Assembly (NCBI GenBank): GCA_003265895.1
Contig: QFBS01000001.1
Span: forward strand, 124,001 to 188,000
Source of the DNA: Candidatus Marinamargulisbacteria bacterium SCGC AG-410-N11
GTDB lineage: Bacteria; Margulisbacteria; Marinamargulisbacteria; GCA-2716485; AG-410-N11
Length of the DNA: 64,000 nucleotides
Reading direction: 5' to 3'
The notes under the pieces were generated by a model. It saw only the letters and a list, made by a program, of their open reading frames with translations. It did no database searches and had not been told where the DNA came from. The position numbers and the translations under genes were made by a program. Of this stretch, positions 21,351-30,540 are shown piece after piece. Position 1 is the first letter of the stretch. Every line of letters begins with the position of its first letter.

Positions 21351-21968
21351 CTAAATACTGATGATTGCACTATAATTTCTTTTTTTTGTTTGATTTTCAT
21401 TTCTATAAGAAAAAAATAAGTCATTTTGACAGCATGTACAAAGGTTTGATAGATATAAGTCAATAGTTTTTAAGTTAAATATTGATTCAAGCTGATTTAA
21501 ATTCTCTCGAATTAAATGAAAAGTTTCTTTGGTTGAATAATCAATTTCATAGCAAGAATTACAAATTGCAGGTCCAAACCAAATAGAAAAAGAGTCACAT
21601 AGATTATAATGACAAAATAAATAATTAAACACTTTGAATGTTAAGTTAGACAGAGTGCTTTTTCTACCTGCATGAATAGCACCGACAAAGCCTGATGGAT
21701 GATAAAATAAAATAGGAAGACAGTCCGCAGAGCGAACAACTAAAAGGTGTTGTTTTTGATTAGTAATAATAGCATCAACATTGTTAATGATTGATGTTTG
21801 ATTAATATCTGAAATTATTTGGAAGTTAGAGCCATGTGGTTGCTCCATAGAGATAGTTGTTACATTGTGTAATGCATTTCTTTTAAGAAGCGAGGAGAGT
21901 GAGTGTTGTTTTGTTGTTGAAAATGATAAAACATTTGAATTCGGAATCACCGAGTTTAAAAGTGTCAT
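21351..21968 (-). CDS. pgeF: YfiH/PgeF family purine-nucleoside phosphorylase / peptidoglycan editing factor
   Basis: 205 residues, a little shorter than the usual 240. The zinc site residues are present: the histidine in QPHGSNFQII, the cysteine in VVRSADCLPILFYH and the histidine in GAIHAGRKS. The last two come from the family motif TADCLP..HAGWRG, here with RKS for the usual WRG. Family members remove wrongly incorporated amino acids from peptidoglycan precursors or act as copper-independent nucleoside phosphorylase-like enzymes. It overlaps dprA by 4 bases. Confidence 0.87.
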   Translation of the reverse strand: MTLLNSVIPNSNVLSFSTTKQHSLSSLLKRNALHNVTTISMEQPHGSNFQIISDINQTSIINNVDAIITNQKQHLLVVRSADCLPILFYHPSGFVGAIHAGRKSTLSNLTFKVFNYLFCHYNLCDSFSIWFGPAICNSCYEIDYSTKETFHLIRENLNQLESIFNLKTIDLYLSNLCTCCQNDLFFSYRNENQTKKRNYSAIISI

Positions 21969-23065
21969 ATTGTTAAAATATAGGACTTGCCTGGAAGTTC
22001 TTTAAGATAACCTTTAAGTTCAAACAAAGATAAGAATTGTAATATTTCTTGAATTGATAGATTGGATTCGTTACAGATACTATCTAAGCTAATTGGTTGA
22101 TCAGAAAAAATGGACAGAAACGCTTCTTCTGTCGAAGTTAGATTAGTAGATAAGTTATTCTTAATTATTGAATTAGGAGAAGTTGGATTAACTTTTTGTA
22201 AATCTGGAAAATCTTCTAAGATATCATGTGCACTTGTTACCATTTTAGCGCCATCTTTTAATAACCGGTGAGATCCTTCAGTATTAGAGTTAAAAATATT
22301 GCCAGGTATTGCATAAACTTCTCTATAGTAATCCAGTGCTAAATTTGCTGTAATCAAAGACCCACTTTTTTTAGATGCCTCGCTAATAAGGACACCGGTG
22401 GCTAGCCCGGCAACAATTCTATTACGAAAAGGAAAATGAAACGGTAGAGACTTACAGTTAGGAGGAAATTCAGAAATTAATAGGCCTGAGTCAGCAATTT
22501 TATTTTGAAGAGACATATTACATGATGGATAGTAGTGTAATAGACCTGTTCCAATAACAGCAATAGTTGGAAATCCATAATCAATAGACGTTTGATGGGC
22601 ACAAGAGTCAATACCACTAGCAAGGCCCGATGTTATAATAAAATGCTCCAAAATAGGAACGATAATATGTTGAGTGGCTTGAATAGCGTAATCAGATGGT
22701 TTTCTTGGGCCTACAACTGAAAGTTGTTTGAAATTAGCTAATTCGATATTTCCTTTGTAAAAAAATAAAGGAGGAGGATCATCTATTTCTTTTAACATCA
22801 TTGGGTATTCCTTATCTTCGATATAGCAAACTTTAATTTGATGAGAATGTAATAATTTATGATAGGAGGTAATACAAAAAGACTGTATTTTTTTTTGCAA
22901 TATATCAGGTTTATTAGCCGCTGTTTTCTTTTCAAACGGTAATAAATGTAAGTTATTAATTAATTCTAAAGATGATGAAAAATGATTTTTACAAAAAGAA
23001 ATTAATCGAGGGTTAAAATAAAATAGAAAGTTTAAAAGTAAAAAAAAATCGTTATTTGAAGTCAA
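21965..23065 (-). CDS. dprA: DNA processing protein DprA/Smf
   Basis: 366 residues. The Rossmann-fold core reads LSVVGPRKPSDYAI, TSGLASGIDSCAHQ, AVIGTGLLHYYPSCN and FPFRNRIVAGLA, then REVYAIPGNI. A C-terminal winged-helix-like domain follows (about 300-366). DprA loads RecA on incoming single-stranded DNA during natural transformation; comEC and other uptake genes are not in this window. It overlaps dxr by 14 bases and pgeF by 4. Confidence 0.95.
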   Translation of the reverse strand: MTSNNDFFLLLNFLFYFNPRLISFCKNHFSSSLELINNLHLLPFEKKTAANKPDILQKKIQSFCITSYHKLLHSHQIKVCYIEDKEYPMMLKEIDDPPPLFFYKGNIELANFKQLSVVGPRKPSDYAIQATQHIIVPILEHFIITSGLASGIDSCAHQTSIDYGFPTIAVIGTGLLHYYPSCNMSLQNKIADSGLLISEFPPNCKSLPFHFPFRNRIVAGLATGVLISEASKKSGSLITANLALDYYREVYAIPGNIFNSNTEGSHRLLKDGAKMVTSAHDILEDFPDLQKVNPTSPNSIIKNNLSTNLTSTEEAFLSIFSDQPISLDSICNESNLSIQEILQFLSLFELKGYLKELPGKSYILTI

Positions 23066-24209
23066 TTAGTACCCTTTGTTTTGTTTCAAGATCTAATTGA
23101 ATAATATCTTCAATTGATAAATTAAAGCTATGGTTAGTATTTTCAATAGTATTAACAATAGTTTTATGAATATCTAAGAAAGATATTTTAGAGTCTAAAA
23201 AGAGCTGAACAGCTGATTCATTGGCTGCATTCATAACAACAGGGTAAGATCCTCCTTTTATTCCCATATCATAGGCAAGGTTTAATAATGGTGAAGTCTG
23301 TGGATTTGGTTTTGAAAATGCTAGAGAAGAAATTTTAGTTAAGTCTAATTTAGGCCATGAATTTTGGAGTTTATCAGGGTAGGTTAATACATATTGAATT
23401 GGAAATCTCATATCAGGAGGACCCATTTGAGCTAAAACATTACCATCTTTAAACTCAACTAAACTATGAATAATACTCTGAGGATGAACAACAACTTTAA
23501 TATTTGAAAACGGAATATCAAATAAATGATGAGCTTCAATAACTTCTAACCCTTTATTCATTAATGTCGCAGAATCTATACTAATTTTAGATCCCATGCT
23601 CCAGTTTGGGTGTTTAAGTGCCTCTTGAACTGTGACCGTTTTTAAATCATCAAAAGTGTAATCCCTAAAAGGACCACCTGATGCGGTTAAAATTAAATTA
23701 GAAACTAAATTATTATTTTCATTAACAGACGCTAAACATTGTTTGATTGCTGCATGCTCTGAATCGATAGGTAAAATGGGGACATTATTTTCTTTAGCAA
23801 GCTTCATGATAATAGTACCAGCCGAAACTAAAACCTCTTTGCAGGCTAATCCTATTGGAGACTTGTTTTTAATTGCTAAAAAGGTAGGTAATATTGCAGA
23901 TGTACCAGCAATAGCAACCACTAGTAAATCAACCGATTCTTTTGCAATCGTACAAAGGCCATCCATACCAAAAAATAGTTGGGTATTTAATTGATTATCG
24001 TTTAGAAATGATTGTAAATTTTCATGATCTTTTTGATTTTCAATCACTGCAAAAGCAGGTGAGAATTCTAAAATTTGTTTTTTTAATAGTTCAATATTTG
24101 ATTTTGCAGATAGTGAAATAACTTGAAACTGTTCAGGATAAAGACGAATAACATCTAGCGTTTGTTGACCAATCGAACCTGTAGAACCTAAAATTGATAT
24201 TTTTTTCAT
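23052..24209 (-). CDS. dxr: 1-deoxy-D-xylulose 5-phosphate reductoisomerase
   Basis: 385 residues. NADPH-binding ILGSTGSIGQQTLDVI at the start; metal and substrate residues in LPIDSEHAAIKQCL, SGGPFRDY, HPNWSMGSKISIDSATLMNKGLEVIEAHHLF and VVHPQSIIHSLVEF. It makes MEP, the committed step of the non-mevalonate isoprenoid pathway that feeds the uppS product. It overlaps cdsA by 4 bases. The usual downstream neighbour rseP is not here but in the divergent group at 28802. Confidence 0.97.
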   Translation of the reverse strand: MKKISILGSTGSIGQQTLDVIRLYPEQFQVISLSAKSNIELLKKQILEFSPAFAVIENQKDHENLQSFLNDNQLNTQLFFGMDGLCTIAKESVDLLVVAIAGTSAILPTFLAIKNKSPIGLACKEVLVSAGTIIMKLAKENNVPILPIDSEHAAIKQCLASVNENNNLVSNLILTASGGPFRDYTFDDLKTVTVQEALKHPNWSMGSKISIDSATLMNKGLEVIEAHHLFDIPFSNIKVVVHPQSIIHSLVEFKDGNVLAQMGPPDMRFPIQYVLTYPDKLQNSWPKLDLTKISSLAFSKPNPQTSPLLNLAYDMGIKGGSYPVVMNAANESAVQLFLDSKISFLDIHKTIVNTIENTNHSFNLSIEDIIQLDLETKQRVLIDFK

Positions 24210-25003
24210 ATTAATTTAAATATAATAAAACAAATTAAAGGAAGAGAAAAGATGTAACTATCCAATCGATCTAATATACCCCCATGACCAGGTAACAGTT
24301 GAGAAGAATCTTTTTTATTAGTAGTTCGTTTGATTAAAGACTCATAAATATCTCCAAATTGCCCCGTAATCGATAATAAGACACTGCAACTCGCTAAGAA
24401 AATCCAAGAATAAGAACTGTAAAAAGAAATGATAATACTGAGAATAAGAGCACTAAAAATACCACCTAATGATCCTTCAATAGTCTTATTTGGACTAATT
24501 GATGAAAGTGATCGTTTGCCCATTAACTTTCCAGTAAAATATGCAAAGGTATCATTAAAACTTAAGTTTAATACAATAAAGATTAGTAAGAAAAGACCAT
24601 TGTCATGGACTCTTATAAAATAAAAAAGGATTGGTAAGCAACAACTTATATAAATAACTTTTAAAAAGTGGAAAATAGGATTTTGATTAAAAAATATTTT
24701 TTTAGAAAAAAGTTCAATTAAGCAAACGACACCAAATAGTAAACTAAAAATAATAAATATAGTTTGCAAATAAAAATAAGAATTATATAACTTAAAGTAA
24801 GTAATAAAATAAAAAATAAAGATTAAAAAAATATTAAAATAAAAAGAACTGGGAAATTTTTTCTCATATAAACTAATATGGTACTCATAGCAGATTAAAA
24901 CGCTAATAAAGAAAAGACTCGTAAATAGCCATAAGTTTCCAAGATAAAATATCACAGAGACTAATAGAGTTAAAAAAAAGCCCGTAATTAATCGTTTAAG
25001 AAT
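24206..25003 (-). CDS. cdsA: Phosphatidate cytidylyltransferase, probable ATT start
   Basis: About eight membrane helices; the C-terminal signature is GQFGDIYESLIKRTTNKKDSSQLLPGHGGILDRLDSYIFSLP, the CdsA metal and CTP site. It makes CDP-diacylglycerol. The first standard start codon in frame is a GTG at 24955 without a ribosome site, but the frame stays open upstream and encodes NILKRLITGFFLTLLVSV, which matches the normal CdsA N-terminus. The only sensible start there is ATT at 25003-25001, nine bases after GGAGG inside the end of uppS. That gives 265 residues. I therefore chose 25003; GTG 24955 (249 residues) is the fallback. Confidence 0.93.
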   Translation of the reverse strand: MLKRLITGFFLTLLVSVIFYLGNLWLFTSLFFISVLICYEYHISLYEKKFPSSFYFNIFLIFIFYFITYFKLYNSYFYLQTIFIIFSLLFGVVCLIELFSKKIFFNQNPIFHFLKVIYISCCLPILFYFIRVHDNGLFLLIFIVLNLSFNDTFAYFTGKLMGKRSLSSISPNKTIEGSLGGIFSALILSIIISFYSSYSWIFLASCSVLLSITGQFGDIYESLIKRTTNKKDSSQLLPGHGGILDRLDSYIFSLPLICFIIFKLI

Positions 25004-25005
25004 GT

Positions 25006-25710
25006 TTAATGTCCTCCAAAGCGACGATCACGGTTATTAAACTGATTAATAACATCATCTAAATGTTCATTTTTAAAATCTGGCCAAAGAGTATCTACAA
25101 AAAATAATTCACTATAGGATAGTTGCCAAAGTAAAAAATTACTTAACCGTTGCTCCCCACTTGTTCTAATCATTATATCAGGGTCCGGAATAGTTTTAGT
25201 AAGTAAGTAATCATTAAATAAAGATTCATCCATAATTAAATTTGGATTTTTTTGAAAATCTTGAGCATAATTTTGGCATGCATGGATAATTTCATTTCGA
25301 GAACCGTAGTTAAATAGCAAATTTAATTGAATACCATCATTTTGTGAAGTTTTTGCTTCTAAACGATCAAAAGATTTTTGAAGAGTTTTTGATAAGGTAG
25401 ATCGATTGCCAATAACGAGAACTTTAACATTATTTTTCATAAAGTTAGATATTTCTATTTCAATTTGAGAAAAAATTAAATTTATTAAAAAAGATACTTC
25501 TACTTTAGAGCGATTCCAGTTTTCAGTTGAAAAAGCATATGCGGAAACATGCTTAACTCCAATTTTTTGGCAATAAGTAACAATGTTACGCAATGATTCG
25601 ACACCTTTTTTATGCCCAAAAGTTCTTGGTTTGTTTTGATGCTGTGCCCACCTGCCATTACCATCCATAATAAAGGCTATATGATTAGGTATTTTAACTG
25701 AAGAAGACAT
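25006..25710 (-). CDS. uppS: Undecaprenyl diphosphate synthase (cis-prenyltransferase)
   Basis: 234 residues. The catalytic aspartate is in IAFIMDGNGRWAQ, followed by GHKKGVESL, then YAFSTENWNRSK-EV-FL and the C-terminal PDIMIRTSGEQRLSNFLLWQLSYSE. It makes the C55 lipid carrier for peptidoglycan and O-polymers. It is 7 bases downstream of frr and carries the ribosome site of cdsA in its last codons. Confidence 0.97.
   Translation of the reverse strand: MSSSVKIPNHIAFIMDGNGRWAQHQNKPRTFGHKKGVESLRNIVTYCQKIGVKHVSAYAFSTENWNRSKVEVSFLINLIFSQIEIEISNFMKNNVKVLVIGNRSTLSKTLQKSFDRLEAKTSQNDGIQLNLLFNYGSRNEIIHACQNYAQDFQKNPNLIMDESLFNDYLLTKTIPDPDIMIRTSGEQRLSNFLLWQLSYSELFFVDTLWPDFKNEHLDDVINQFNNRDRRFGGH
25013..25017 (-). 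promoter_or_regulatory. Strong ribosome binding site deciding the cdsA start
   Basis: GGAGG on the minus strand, formed by the last glycine codons of uppS. The next nine bases lead to ATT at 25003. There is no comparable site before the GTG at 24955, so this site argues for initiation on a non-standard ATT codon, with translation coupled to uppS termination. Confidence 0.6.
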
Positions 25711-25717
25711 TTGTTTA

Positions 25718-26260
25718 TTATATTATAAGTATTTCTTTTTCTTTGTCAGAAGATAATGAGTCAATTAGATTGCAATTTTTATCAGTTATATCTTGAACAG
25801 ATTTTTGTTGTTTAATAGATTCATCTTCTGATATTTCTTTGTTTTTTTCTTGTTGTTTAATTTTATCAATTTGATCTCGTCTAATATTTCGAACAGCAAC
25901 CTTAGAATCTTCAGTATATGATTTGATTAATCGAACAAGCTCTTTTCGACGATCTTCTGTTAGTTCTGGCAGTCGGATACGTATAATATTTCCATCTACT
26001 TGAGGGTTTAGATTTAAATTAGAAGTAATGATTGCCTTTTCAATATTTTTAATTGAGTTATTGTCAAAAACATTGAGTTGAAATAACATTGGCTCAGGTG
26101 TAGAAATGGAGGATAGTTGTGTAAGCGGAACATATGAGCCAAAGTATTCCACTTGAATGTTTTTTAACATATCAGGATTAGCACGATTTGTCCTAACTGA
26201 GCTAAATTGCTTTTTTGCAGACTCTACAGCTTTATCCATTTTTGAGTTTAAGTTATCCAT
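25718..26260 (-). CDS. frr: Ribosome recycling factor
   Basis: 180 residues. SSVRTNRANPDML near the start, then VEYFGSYVPLTQLSSISTPEP and the long C-terminal helix with IRIRLPELTEDRRKELV and VAVRNIRRDQIDKIK. It splits post-termination ribosomes with EF-G. Preceded by GGAG, and follows pyrH as in most bacteria. Confidence 0.97.
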   Translation of the reverse strand: MDNLNSKMDKAVESAKKQFSSVRTNRANPDMLKNIQVEYFGSYVPLTQLSSISTPEPMLFQLNVFDNNSIKNIEKAIITSNLNLNPQVDGNIIRIRLPELTEDRRKELVRLIKSYTEDSKVAVRNIRRDQIDKIKQQEKNKEISEDESIKQQKSVQDITDKNCNLIDSLSSDKEKEILII

Positions 26261-26289
26261 TTTTTCTCCTTAACTAAAATATTTTAATG

Positions 26290-26997
26290 TTATGAAATTC
26301 GAGTTCCAACTAACTTGCCTGACAAAATGTTAAATAAATTATTAGGTGTATTTAAATTAAATACATAAATAGGGATGGCATTATCCATGCTTAATGACAA
26401 AGCTGTCGTATCCATAACTTTTAATTTTTTATTAATAACATCTAAATAGCTAATATCAGAAAATAAAGTAGCCGATGAATTTGTTTGAGGGTCAGAGTCA
26501 TACACACCATCTACCTTAGTTGCTTTTAAAATAGCATCAGCCCTAATTTCTGCTGCGCGTAATGCTGCTGTTGTATCTGTAGTAAAATAAGGGTTTCCTG
26601 TTCCTCCAGCAAAAATAACGACTCTCTTTTTTTCTAAGTGACGAATAGCTTTACTTAATATAAACGGTTCAGCTACTTCTTTCATTTCAATAGCTGTTTG
26701 AACTCGAGTTTCAACATTTAATTTACTTAGAGCATCTTTTAATGCTAAAGCATTCATAATTGTAGCTAACATTCCAGTATAATCAGCAGTTACTCTATCC
26801 ATCCCATTAGCTTCAGCAGCAATACCCCTAAATATATTTCCACCACCAATAACGATCCCGCATTCAATATTTAATTTTAAACAGTTTTGTATTTCTTTTG
26901 CTAAAAAATTTAAAAATTGAGGATCTATACCATATTCTCTGGATCCTTTAAAAGCTTCACCACTTAACTTTAATAAAACACGATTATATTTACTCAT
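26290..26997 (-). CDS. pyrH: UMP kinase
   Basis: About 235 residues from the ATG at 26997 (MSKYNRVLLKLSGEAFKGS), which aligns with the family start. Upstream in-frame starts at 27003 (ATG) and 27018 (TTG) are possible but add non-conserved residues, and none has a good Shine-Dalgarno. Motifs: GIVIGGGNIFRG, DRVTADYTGMLATIMNALAL, FAGGTGNPYFTTDTTAALRA and KVDGVYDSDP. It phosphorylates UMP to UDP. It heads the minus-strand group pyrH-frr-uppS-cdsA-dxr-dprA-pgeF-pyrG; rpsB and tsf, its usual upstream partners, are absent. Confidence 0.96.
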   Translation of the reverse strand: MSKYNRVLLKLSGEAFKGSREYGIDPQFLNFLAKEIQNCLKLNIECGIVIGGGNIFRGIAAEANGMDRVTADYTGMLATIMNALALKDALSKLNVETRVQTAIEMKEVAEPFILSKAIRHLEKKRVVIFAGGTGNPYFTTDTTAALRAAEIRADAILKATKVDGVYDSDPQTNSSATLFSDISYLDVINKKLKVMDTTALSLSMDNAIPIYVFNLNTPNNLFNILSGKLVGTRIS

Positions 26998-27086
26998 AAA
27001 CATGTGTAAGTTTAACAAATAATAAAAGAAAAGGAAACATTAAATTAAAATAAATAAGTCAAAAATAAAAAAAATAAGTATAATAT

Positions 27087-27121
27087 TTTAGCTTAAAGTT
27101 TTTGCATTTAAATAAGCTAAA
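27087..27121. promoter_or_regulatory. 9-bp inverted repeat in divergent pyrH / methyltransferase promoter region
   Basis: TTTAGCTTA at 27087-27095 and TAAGCTAAA at 27113-27121 are perfect inverted copies, 17 bases apart, in the gap between two divergent transcription units. It may be an operator or an mRNA leader hairpin. The core resembles the TTAGCTAA palindromes at 46883 and 46939. Confidence 0.3.
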
Positions 27122-27211
27122 CTGATATTATATTAACTATACTTTCAGGGGTAAATATTAAAAACGTTTTTATCTATTGAGTTAAAGAAGTTTTGGAGTG
27201 TGAAATTTAAA

Positions 27212-28789
27212 ATGGGAAACTATATTGATTTAGAAAATAAAGTAAGCTTATCAAATTCATGTATTTGGAAATTACAACAAGATTATTTTAAAAAATTAGG
27301 GAAGTCAGCTTGGGAGGGACAGGTTCCTTTTTATGTGACAAGTAATACAAAATTTAGCTTTTCTATAGCAAATATAGTTTTTAATTATTTGCTAGAGTTA
27401 ATTAGTAAAAATAAAGTTAATATTGATGAACCATTATATATATTAGAATTTGGTAGCGGATTAGCAAAATTTGGTTTTCATTTTATGACAAAACTTGCAG
27501 AATTAAAAGATACACATAATTTAAGTCATATTCAAACACCTTATATTTTAACAGATTTACCAGAAGAAAATATGCGTTTTTGGGAGAGCAATAAGCAACT
27601 AAAACCATTTTTAGATAATAAACAGTGCGATTTTGCAAAGATAAATATTGAAAACTTTTCAAATATTGAAACGGTTAAACATAATTTTATTATTGATAAT
27701 AATACTATTAAAAACCCTTTAATTGTTCTATGTAATTATTTAATAGATTCAGTTCCTCATGATTGCTTTAAGATTTCAAACAATCAAATAAATGAGGTTT
27801 TAGTATCTACTCAAATAAAAGAAGATTACAAAAATAAAACAATTGATCATCTTAATCAATTAAAATTTGAATTTTCATTTAAGGAAATAAATAACGATCA
27901 TTATGAAGATCCCATATTAAATGATATTTTAAATAATTATAAAGAGACTATCTATGATAGCCATATTTTGATACCAACTTCAGGTATTAAAATTTTAAAA
28001 ACTATTTTAAATAAATTTTCAAAAAATACATTATTAGTTGTGAGTGATAAAGGCTGGTCAAACAAAAAATTTATCGACCAACAAGGAGAACCACACATAG
28101 CTTTTCATGGAAGTTTCTCGTTAATGGTAAACTTTGATACTCTAAAACAATATACTGAAAGTATTGGAGGAAGCTCTGTCATAACCAGTACGGGATTAAG
28201 TGGTTTGAAGACCGGTTTATTCCATTTATCAGAAAATTTGAATTTGTTTTCAAAAACTATTACATCATTTAATTCCTACTTAAATGCAACAACAGATGAT
28301 TTTTTAACAATTAAAAATAGCATGTTAGCTAATATAGACTCGTTAAGTGCGAATGTAATTTTAAGTCTTTTAAAATATTCAGAGTGGGATGAAAAAATCT
28401 TTTCTTCTGTTTCAAAACGCTTAGAAAAAGTGCTTCCAAATGAACCTATGAATATTAAACTAGAGTTTATTAATTATTTACCAAATATTGAAAAAAATAT
28501 TTTTGAAGTTAATCTAAATAACAGTATAACCTATTTAGATTTAGGAAACATTTATTATTCATTAGCGGAGTATAAAAAAGCAAAAGAAATGTTTAATTAT
28601 TATAACGAACGAAATAGTACTGATTGGGCATCTTTTCATAATTTAGGATTAGCACTTTTTTATTTAAGAGAATATGATCAAGCAATGTCTACATTTAAAA
28701 CAGCTCTTAATTTAAAGGCTGACTCAGAAATTTCTCAGGAATGGGTCGATTATATTAAAACAGAATATTTAGAAGTTAATTCAAAATAA
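27212..28789 (+). CDS. SAM-dependent methyltransferase-like protein with C-terminal TPR repeats
   Basis: About 525 residues from the ATG at 27212; a GTG at 27200 would add four residues but is too close to the GGAG at 27195. The N-terminal half has a methyltransferase-like core: YILEFGSGLAKFGFHF (near 80-95) for SAM binding, YILTDLPEENMRFW for the acidic strand and LIVLCNYLIDSVPHDCF later, an arrangement reminiscent of the MidA/NDUFAF7 fold. Residues about 445-525 contain two TPR motifs (YLDLGNIYYSLAEYKKAKEMF, FHNLGLALFYLREYDQAMSTF). The target is unknown. It precedes rseP by 12 bases and probably heads that operon. Confidence 0.72.
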   Translation: MGNYIDLENKVSLSNSCIWKLQQDYFKKLGKSAWEGQVPFYVTSNTKFSFSIANIVFNYLLELISKNKVNIDEPLYILEFGSGLAKFGFHFMTKLAELKDTHNLSHIQTPYILTDLPEENMRFWESNKQLKPFLDNKQCDFAKINIENFSNIETVKHNFIIDNNTIKNPLIVLCNYLIDSVPHDCFKISNNQINEVLVSTQIKEDYKNKTIDHLNQLKFEFSFKEINNDHYEDPILNDILNNYKETIYDSHILIPTSGIKILKTILNKFSKNTLLVVSDKGWSNKKFIDQQGEPHIAFHGSFSLMVNFDTLKQYTESIGGSSVITSTGLSGLKTGLFHLSENLNLFSKTITSFNSYLNATTDDFLTIKNSMLANIDSLSANVILSLLKYSEWDEKIFSSVSKRLEKVLPNEPMNIKLEFINYLPNIEKNIFEVNLNNSITYLDLGNIYYSLAEYKKAKEMFNYYNERNSTDWASFHNLGLALFYLREYDQAMSTFKTALNLKADSEISQEWVDYIKTEYLEVNSK

Positions 28790-28801
28790 TAAAATAATAA
28801 A

Positions 28802-29863
28802 ATGAGTATATTAATAATTATTATAATGTTGGCAATTCTAATTGTAGTACATGAATTTGGCCATTTGATAGCTGCAAAATATGCAGGTATTGGTGTTATT
28901 GAGTTTAGTATAGGGATGGGGCCAAAACTGTTTTCAAAAGAATTTAAAAATACGATATATTCATTAAGATTACTTCCAATAGGTGGTTATGTTAAACTCG
29001 CCGGGTTAGATGATGAAAATGTATCAGATGATATAAACTATCGTAAAAAAAGCATATTTCATCGGTTTTTAACTATTTCAGGGGGATCCTTTATGAATTT
29101 TATTTTAGGGATTTTAATTTTATTTTCTTTGTCGTATGTTTTATCTGGGGTAATTAAGCTAGATATACAGTCCGTTATTCCTGGATCACCTGCAGAAAAA
29201 TTTGGATTATTAAGAGGAGATAAGATTGTATCGGTTAATAGTCAGCCGTTAAAGTATTTTGATTATCATATTAAACAATCTGCAAATAAAGAAGTATTTA
29301 TTTCATTAATCAGAAATAATCAAAATATGACAGTAAGGGTTGTTCCTGAAAAAAATACCGAAACAAACATGGGGTTTATAGGCGTTAAGTTAAATTCAGA
29401 TTTTCATAAATTTCAATTCTTTGATTCAATTAAGACAACTATTCATTCTTTTAACTTTCAAATTAAATCCACGTTTACTTTTTTTAAGTTATTAATCCAA
29501 AAAAAAATGAGTGTTAATGAGATGTCAGGGCCAATTGGAATTATTCAGTTTTCAAAATTTGGTTTGGATCAGAATGAAATTAAGTTAATAACTAAAATTA
29601 AGTTTTTATTAGAAATTATGGGAATTATTAGTATTAGCTTAGGTATTATCAATCTGCTTCCATTTCCTGTTTTAGATGGAGGACATTTATTATTTTTAGT
29701 TATTGAATTTTTAAGAAATAAACCATTAAGTAAAAATATAGAGAATTCAATAATGACAGCTGGCGTAGTCTGTTTAATAATGTTAACTTGTTTTATTACG
29801 TTTAATGATATTAAAAATTGGGATAATAGAGCTCAAAAATACCAAGAGTCTAGCAACAGATGA
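28802..29863 (+). CDS. rseP: RseP-type site-2 membrane metalloprotease (M50)
   Basis: 353 residues. Zinc site HEFGH (residues 18-22) in the first membrane helix, one PDZ domain (about 115-190) and the third ligand in NLLPFPVLDGGHLLF (near 285-299). It cleaves membrane-embedded substrates, in other diderms anti-sigma factors and signal-peptide remnants. It carries only one PDZ domain, as in Gram-positive RasP, rather than the two of E. coli RseP. In most genomes it follows dxr; here it is on the opposite strand, about 4.6 kb away, leading ftsEX. Confidence 0.94.
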   Translation: MSILIIIIMLAILIVVHEFGHLIAAKYAGIGVIEFSIGMGPKLFSKEFKNTIYSLRLLPIGGYVKLAGLDDENVSDDINYRKKSIFHRFLTISGGSFMNFILGILILFSLSYVLSGVIKLDIQSVIPGSPAEKFGLLRGDKIVSVNSQPLKYFDYHIKQSANKEVFISLIRNNQNMTVRVVPEKNTETNMGFIGVKLNSDFHKFQFFDSIKTTIHSFNFQIKSTFTFFKLLIQKKMSVNEMSGPIGIIQFSKFGLDQNEIKLITKIKFLLEIMGIISISLGIINLLPFPVLDGGHLLFLVIEFLRNKPLSKNIENSIMTAGVVCLIMLTCFITFNDIKNWDNRAQKYQESSNR

Positions 29864-30540
29864 TTAAATTAAAAAATATTTCAAAATATTATCAATCAAA
29901 TAGTTTAATTTTAAATAATATTAACTTAACAATTAATAAGGGCGAATTTGTATACTTAGTCGGTCCTTCAGGAGCGGGAAAGTCAACAATTTTAAATTTA
30001 TTATTAAAAATAGAAGAACCTACAAGTGGAGAATTATTTATTGATGGTGTTTCGTTATTAAGACTCAAAGATAGTAAAATACCATATCTGCGTCGAAATA
30101 TTGGTGTTATTTTTCAAGACTTTAAATTATTACCTAAGCGAACCGTATTTGAAAATATTGCATTTGCATTAAGGTTTTATAATTACTCTAGGTCTCGAAT
30201 TAGACGGCAAGTGTATCAAGTTTTAGATCTAGTTGGGTTAACTACAAAATTAGATTGTTACCCTACAGAATTATCAGGAGGAGAGCAACAAAGAATTTGT
30301 ATTGCAAGAGCAATTGTCAATAACCCTCAAATACTATTAGCCGATGAGCCAACTGGGAGTTTAGATCCTGAAACATCATGGGAAATTATGACATTATTAA
30401 GTAAGATTAATATGCGCGATACTACTGTTATTGTTGCAACTCATAATCGAGGAATTGTGGATGATATTAGAAAGCGAGTTATTTCAATAAATAAAGGCGC
30501 TATAGCAAGAGATGAAGAACAAGGAAGTTATAATTCATGA
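29860..30540 (+). CDS. ftsE: Cell division ATP-binding protein FtsE
   Basis: 226 residues. ABC ATPase: Walker A GPSGAGKST (about 35-43), Q-loop FQDFKLLP, signature LSGGEQQR, Walker B ILLADEPTG and the H-loop VATHNRG. It overlaps rseP and ftsX by 4 bases each. Pairing with the ftsX-type gene makes FtsE certain rather than another ABC subunit. With FtsX it transmits ATP hydrolysis across the membrane to activate cell-wall hydrolases. Confidence 0.96.
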   Translation: MIKLKNISKYYQSNSLILNNINLTINKGEFVYLVGPSGAGKSTILNLLLKIEEPTSGELFIDGVSLLRLKDSKIPYLRRNIGVIFQDFKLLPKRTVFENIAFALRFYNYSRSRIRRQVYQVLDLVGLTTKLDCYPTELSGGEQQRICIARAIVNNPQILLADEPTGSLDPETSWEIMTLLSKINMRDTTVIVATHNRGIVDDIRKRVISINKGAIARDEEQGSYNS

